Assembly (NCBI GenBank): GCA_001564135.1
Contig: LKNH01000069.1
Coordinates: 1-10,492 of the forward strand
Length of the DNA: 10,492 bases
Source: Halobacteriaceae archaeon Tc-Br11_E2g27
GTDB taxonomy: Archaea > Halobacteriota > Halobacteria > Halobacteriales > Haloarculaceae
Direction: 5' to 3'
Below, one piece after another: positions 7,819 to 10,492 of the stretch. Position 1 is the stretch's first letter, and each line of letters opens with the position of its first letter. The translations under genes and the position numbers were made by a program. A model generated the notes under the pieces. That model saw only the letters and a program-made list of their open reading frames with translations, ran no database searches and had not been told where the DNA came from.

Positions 7819-7847
7819 CCCCCGAAGCTGTATATCGAATCGAAGCC

Positions 7848-8108
7848 ATGAGCACAACACAGTCCGCCCAAGAGACCCAGTTGACATCTGAACCTGCTTC
7901 GAAAGAAGAGCGCTTGCAGAACTACCTTCGGACGAAGGCACAGGAAGGTGAGATGTATTTCAAAAGTAAGTTCATCGCAGACGACGTGGGTCTGTCCCCA
8001 AAAGAGATTGGCGCGCTGATGGTCAAACTCAAAGATTCCGCAGGCGACCTCGAAATCGAAAAATGGTCGTATACGAGTGCGACTACCTGGCGTGTGACGA
8101 CAGCATAG
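7848..8108 (+). CDS. Small DUF7123-like haloarchaeal protein, putative winged helix
   Basis: This is an 86-residue acidic soluble protein that I match from memory to the haloarchaeal DUF7123 family; its biochemical role is not known. After a variable N-terminus of about 20 residues rich in Ser, Thr and Gln comes a compact domain: helix EERLQNYLRTKAQEG (22-36), MYFKSKFIADDVGLSPKEIG (38-57) shaped like a helix-turn-helix, helix ALMVKLKDSA, and a C-terminal hairpin EIEKWSYTSATTWRVT that would be the wing. This suggests DNA or RNA binding, but that is an inference. I started it at ATG 7848 because the open frame upstream (TTG 7737) is AT-rich non-coding-like sequence and the TATA box lies inside it. 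It is followed by a 113-base gap before the protease gene, which has its own promoter, so the two are probably not one operon. Confidence 0.8.
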   Translation: MSTTQSAQETQLTSEPASKEERLQNYLRTKAQEGEMYFKSKFIADDVGLSPKEIGALMVKLKDSAGDLEIEKWSYTSATTWRVTTA

Positions 8109-8188
8109 ACTCCCCCATTGCTCACTGAGCCCTCCCTTTGTGACGAATACCTCCATTGAGAGGATAAGCTGACCGCTTCATCTCCCGG

Positions 8189-8197
8189 GGTTTATTC
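8189..8197 (+). promoter_or_regulatory. TATA box of the site-2 protease gene
   Basis: GGTTTATTC, with TTTATT at 8191-8196, is centred 28 bases before the ATG at 8222. The spacing fits leaderless transcription starting at the ATG, and no Shine-Dalgarno sequence lies in between. The rest of the gap from 8109 to 8221 shows no gene; a 4-bp CCTC/GAGG stem at 8150-8163 is too weak to call a terminator. Confidence 0.55.
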
Positions 8198-8221
8198 ACC
8201 TCCGTTCCGTATAACCAATAG

Positions 8222-9391
8222 ATGGGCGTGAGCGACGAAACTGACCAAACACCGTTCCCTGCTTCCCGAAAACCTCCAGAGCCAGCAGCGTTCGGGTCGC
8301 TGTTTCAGGTCTATGAGACGAGACGAGATGGAGAGCGACTGCTTTATATTGGTGAACCAGTCGCCAGCGGAGAGCGACTTGAAACTGAACTCTGGTCGCT
8401 GTTTCGTTCACATGGATACGAAATCCGTATTCAACGAGGCTATCAGTTCGATAGCGGCCTCCCGATTTCACGGGGCGAGTACGTTCTCGTTGCCGAGCCA
8501 CGGTCGGTCGGAACGGATGGAATCCCCCGGACAAACCTCATCCTTTTTTTCTTGACTGTCCTTTCTACCCTTTTCGCTGGGGCCGTGTTCTGGTATCAGA
8601 TTCCGCTTACTGAACAGCCGTGGCGAATTGTCGAGGCGTGGCCCTTTACCCTCGCTATTCTCGGTGTCCTAGGTGTTCACGAGTTAGGTCACTATGTCCT
8701 GAGTCGCTATCACAATGTGCAAGCATCACTGCCGTATTTCATCCCCGTACCGACGTATATCGGTTCACTGGGAGCCGTTATCAAAATGGAGGGTCGGATT
8801 CCCGACCGAAAAGCCCTCTTTGATATCGGGGTTGCTGGCCCACTAGCTGGGTTAGTTGCCACTGTTATTGTCACAGTCATCGGGTTACAGCTAGAACCGC
8901 TCGCTGCACAGCAGGCAGTGGGAGCAGAAGACGAGGCTATCGTGATTTTCAATCATCCACCAATGCTCGAACTGATTGCGGAGGCAACCGGGAGTAGCGA
9001 CCAGCTCGAAGATGGTGTCGTCCACCCTGTCGTTTTCGGCGGTTGGGTGGGGATGCTCGTGACGCTGCTTAACATGCTACCCGTTGGCCAACTCGACGGC
9101 GGACATATTCTCAGAGCGATGGTTGGTGAAAAGCAACGGGGGATTGCCTCGCTGGTCCCGCTTGCTCTTTTCGGGCTTGCCGCCTACCTGTTTTTTGGCG
9201 TCGATGGTGCGGATTCAGTCGTCATCTGGGCGATGTGGGGGCTCTTTGCGCTTGGGCTCGCATACGCAGGACCAGTGAAACCAGTGAATGACCAACCGCT
9301 AGATACACCACGGATGGTTCTCGGTGTCTTGACATTCGTGCTGGCTGCGCTCTGTTTCACCCCGATTCCTATCGAGATAATCGAACCCTGA
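8222..9391 (+). CDS. Site-2-protease-type membrane zinc metalloprotease (peptidase family M50)
   Basis: This is an intramembrane protease that would cut single-pass or membrane-anchored substrates within the bilayer; the substrate is unknown. The 389 residues contain the zinc site HELGH (153-157, catalytic Glu154) in a membrane helix, and the third ligand motif in PVGQLDGGHILRA (287-299, Asp292). Between them are the conserved loop segments IPVPTYIGSLGAVIKMEGRIP (174-194) and FDIGVAGPLAG (200-210). Some seven membrane helices are visible (about 106-127, 141-161, 200-222, 272-296, 308-327, 332-350, 364-382). The first 105 residues form a soluble domain ending in GEYVLVAEP (85-93), resembling the N-terminal extension of plant and archaeal EGY-like proteases. 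There is no PDZ domain. The ATG at 8222 follows a TATA box at the leaderless distance. It converges on thiL with a 12-base gap. Confidence 0.92.
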   Translation: MGVSDETDQTPFPASRKPPEPAAFGSLFQVYETRRDGERLLYIGEPVASGERLETELWSLFRSHGYEIRIQRGYQFDSGLPISRGEYVLVAEPRSVGTDGIPRTNLILFFLTVLSTLFAGAVFWYQIPLTEQPWRIVEAWPFTLAILGVLGVHELGHYVLSRYHNVQASLPYFIPVPTYIGSLGAVIKMEGRIPDRKALFDIGVAGPLAGLVATVIVTVIGLQLEPLAAQQAVGAEDEAIVIFNHPPMLELIAEATGSSDQLEDGVVHPVVFGGWVGMLVTLLNMLPVGQLDGGHILRAMVGEKQRGIASLVPLALFGLAAYLFFGVDGADSVVIWAMWGLFALGLAYAGPVKPVNDQPLDTPRMVLGVLTFVLAALCFTPIPIEIIEP

Positions 9392-9403
9392 GGTCTCTCA
9401 CTA

Positions 9404-10270
9404 TCAGTGCGTGTATCCACGGTCTGGAAGGTTCTCACCATCTAGCGTAATTCCTTGCTCTGTTACGGTACCAATTGGTGTCAGCGAAACCGAGAGGTCG
9501 GCCTGCGCGTTGTCAACCTTCTCGGCGGGGAGAGTACAGACAAGTTCGAAATCCTCTCCAAAAAAGACCCCATACTCGCGTTGCTGTTCGCTGTCAAGGC
9601 CGAGTTCCTCAAACATCTCCGTATACGGAAGCGGAGATTCGATAGCAAACCCACAGTCACTCGCCTCAGCAAGTTGATGGAGGGAACGAGCAAGCCCATC
9701 ACTGCTGTCCATCAGTGCGGTCGCGTACCGCGCGAGAGATTGCCCGGCCGCAAGGCGCGGCTGAAACTGAAACAGTTCGTTTCCCCTGTCAACATCACCT
9801 CGTGCGAAGTACTCACAAGCAGCCCCTGTGCGGCCGAGGCGACCCGTTACACAGACAATGTCGCCCGGAGTCGCACCGGTTCGAAATACCGGGTTATCAG
9901 TCCGGCCAATCGCTGTCGAGACGACGGTAAACTCCTCATGGTTGTCGAGGTCACCACCAACATAGGCCGCATCGCCACTCGCACAGACCGCCTGTGCACC
10001 GTCGACAAACGAGGATATCTCTTCCCACCGAAACGACGGGGCGGCATAGACGGCAACTGAAGCAACTCCCTTGGCACCCATCGCAGCGATGTCGGAAAGC
10101 GAGGCACCGACAGCACGCCAGCCGGCAGTATAACGGGTTGTCCCATCCGGAAAGTCAGTTGACTCATGAAGCATATCGGTGGTGATGACGAGGTCGTCGA
10201 CGACAGCAGCATCATCACCTGCATCCGGCAGATACGTCGCAAGTTTGCTGAGAACTGCCCGTTCGTCCAT
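9404..10270 (-). CDS. thiL: Thiamine-monophosphate kinase
   Basis: It converts thiamine monophosphate and ATP to thiamine diphosphate, the last step of cofactor synthesis, in the cytoplasm. The 288 residues carry the PurM/ThiL-fold signatures: GDDAAVV (18-24) and TTDMLHE (30-36) for metal and phosphate binding, ASLSDIAAMGA (56-66), GGDL (105-108), VTGRLGRTGA (141-150), MDSSDGLA (187-194) and the C-terminal GEDFEL (238-243). Length is normal, slightly compact. I placed the start at ATG 10268-10270, giving MDERAVLSKL; the frame is open for a further 45 codons, but that part does not resemble ThiL and contains the probable promoter. It converges on the protease gene and diverges from the partial gene at the right edge. 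Confidence 0.94.
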   Translation of the reverse strand: MDERAVLSKLATYLPDAGDDAAVVDDLVITTDMLHESTDFPDGTTRYTAGWRAVGASLSDIAAMGAKGVASVAVYAAPSFRWEEISSFVDGAQAVCASGDAAYVGGDLDNHEEFTVVSTAIGRTDNPVFRTGATPGDIVCVTGRLGRTGAACEYFARGDVDRGNELFQFQPRLAAGQSLARYATALMDSSDGLARSLHQLAEASDCGFAIESPLPYTEMFEELGLDSEQQREYGVFFGEDFELVCTLPAEKVDNAQADLSVSLTPIGTVTEQGITLDGENLPDRGYTH

Positions 10271-10291
10271 ACACACCCTTTCGGTTCCTGC

Positions 10292-10300
10292 CGTAAATCC
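10292..10300 (-). promoter_or_regulatory. TATA box of thiL
   Basis: On the - strand the sequence reads GGATTTACG, centred about 26-27 bases before the thiL ATG. That distance supports a leaderless transcript and the choice of the internal ATG over the longer open frame. The match to the A/T-rich consensus is moderate. Confidence 0.45.
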
Positions 10301-10412
10301 GTAGCCATCACCAGCCGTGACAGCTCCGGTAGTTGCAAACTGCCTACTGTTCACGAATTTGCCACTATCACCCTCTCCATGGCAGTGACTGGTTTCCGCA
10401 ATCAATCTACGA

Positions 10413-10422
10413 GACTAAATAC
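10413..10422 (+). promoter_or_regulatory. TATA box of the right-edge gene
   Basis: GACTAAATAC, centred about 30 bases before the ATG at 10448, places the transcript start within about 3 bases of that codon. It supports a real gene start there. The remainder of the 177-base divergent gap (10271-10447) holds the thiL promoter and nothing else that I can identify. Confidence 0.5.
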
Positions 10423-10447
10423 CATCGTTTCTATGTGTCCAATAGAC

Positions 10448-10492
10448 ATGGTAGACCCTACCTCTGACCTCAACGAAAATATTTCCCCGGAG
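10448..10492 (+). CDS. Start of an unidentified gene, truncated by the window edge
   Basis: Fifteen codons are visible, reading MVDPTSDLNENISPE, and the frame is still open at the last base. The acidic, proline-bounded composition is typical of haloarchaeal cytoplasmic N-termini. A TATA-like box at the leaderless distance upstream and its divergent placement from thiL support a true start. I cannot assign a family from this much sequence. Confidence 0.5.
   Translation, partial: MVDPTSDLNENISPE

Larger units (their letters stand above)
7553..7847. other. AT-rich divergent intergenic region between pyrH and the DUF7123-like gene
   Basis: No convincing gene is seen in these 295 bases. The stretch 7621-7800 contains 52 G or C in 180 bases (29%), far below the flanking genes. 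It holds the promoters of both neighbours at its edges. Inside are two similar copies of GCTTCAAAMCAAWT (7614-7627 and 7702-7716), a 6-bp inverted repeat ACGGTT/AACCGT (7741-7746 and 7779-7784), and a 5-bp AATTT/AAATT pair around 7661-7677. All of these could be chance in AT-rich DNA. The only open frame with a plausible start upstream of the small gene begins with TTG at 7737, and its first 37 codons do not look like protein. No tRNA-like fold was found by eye. Confidence 0.5.

Noticed and set aside
7737..7847. N-terminal extension of the DUF7123-like protein from a TTG
   Set aside because: The sequence is AT-rich, contains the probable TATA box, and its translated part is basic and Asn-rich, unlike the acidic protein that follows.
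8150..8163. CCTC/GAGG hairpin downstream of the DUF7123-like gene as a terminator
   Set aside because: The stem is only 4 bp and no T-run follows it.
9861..9893. A GGTTCGAAATACC stretch resembling a tRNA T-arm
   Set aside because: It lies inside the thiL coding region, and no matching acceptor, D or anticodon arms are visible around it.
10271..10405. Upstream extension of the thiL frame by 45 codons
   Set aside because: The added residues do not resemble ThiL, and the region contains a TATA-like box at the right distance from the internal ATG.

Overview
The window looks like a haloarchaeal chromosome segment (class Halobacteria). The proteins are strongly acidic (rich in Asp and Glu). Lysyl-tRNA synthetase is of the archaeal class I type, UMP kinase and ThiL are of archaeal type, and several genes have a TATA-like box about 27 bases before the start codon, as expected for leaderless haloarchaeal transcripts. 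Base composition is close to 50% GC, low for this class, which fits a Haloquadratum-like or other low-GC lineage. The genus is an inference and was not tested.

Layout, left to right. The first 2.5 kb is a large MMPL/RND-type membrane transporter on the + strand whose 5' end lies outside the window. It converges, with a 23-base gap, on a winged-helix regulator on the - strand (2549-3346). A short divergent region (3347-3463) separates this regulator from a 569-residue + strand protein of unknown function with an N-terminal PH/GRAM-like domain, a helical repeat-like middle and a disordered acidic tail. That gene ends in a 4-base stop-to-stop overlap with lysS. An apparent two-gene operon follows on the - strand, pyrH then lysS, overlapping by 8 bases.

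Upstream of pyrH lies an AT-rich divergent intergenic region of about 300 bases (7553-7847). Beyond it are a small DUF7123-like winged-helix protein (86 aa) and a site-2-type membrane zinc protease, both on the + strand. The protease converges on thiL (- strand). Divergent from thiL, the first 15 codons of another + strand gene run off the right edge.

Together this is mostly housekeeping material: nucleotide synthesis (pyrH), translation (lysS) and thiamine diphosphate synthesis (thiL). Mixed in are envelope and regulatory genes: the transporter, the intramembrane protease, two putative DNA-binding proteins and the PH-like protein. I see no transposon, CRISPR array, rRNA or tRNA, and no clear sign of recent transfer. 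The least explained part is the divergent regulator/PH-like pair at 2549-5173. I do not see a clear new multi-gene system.
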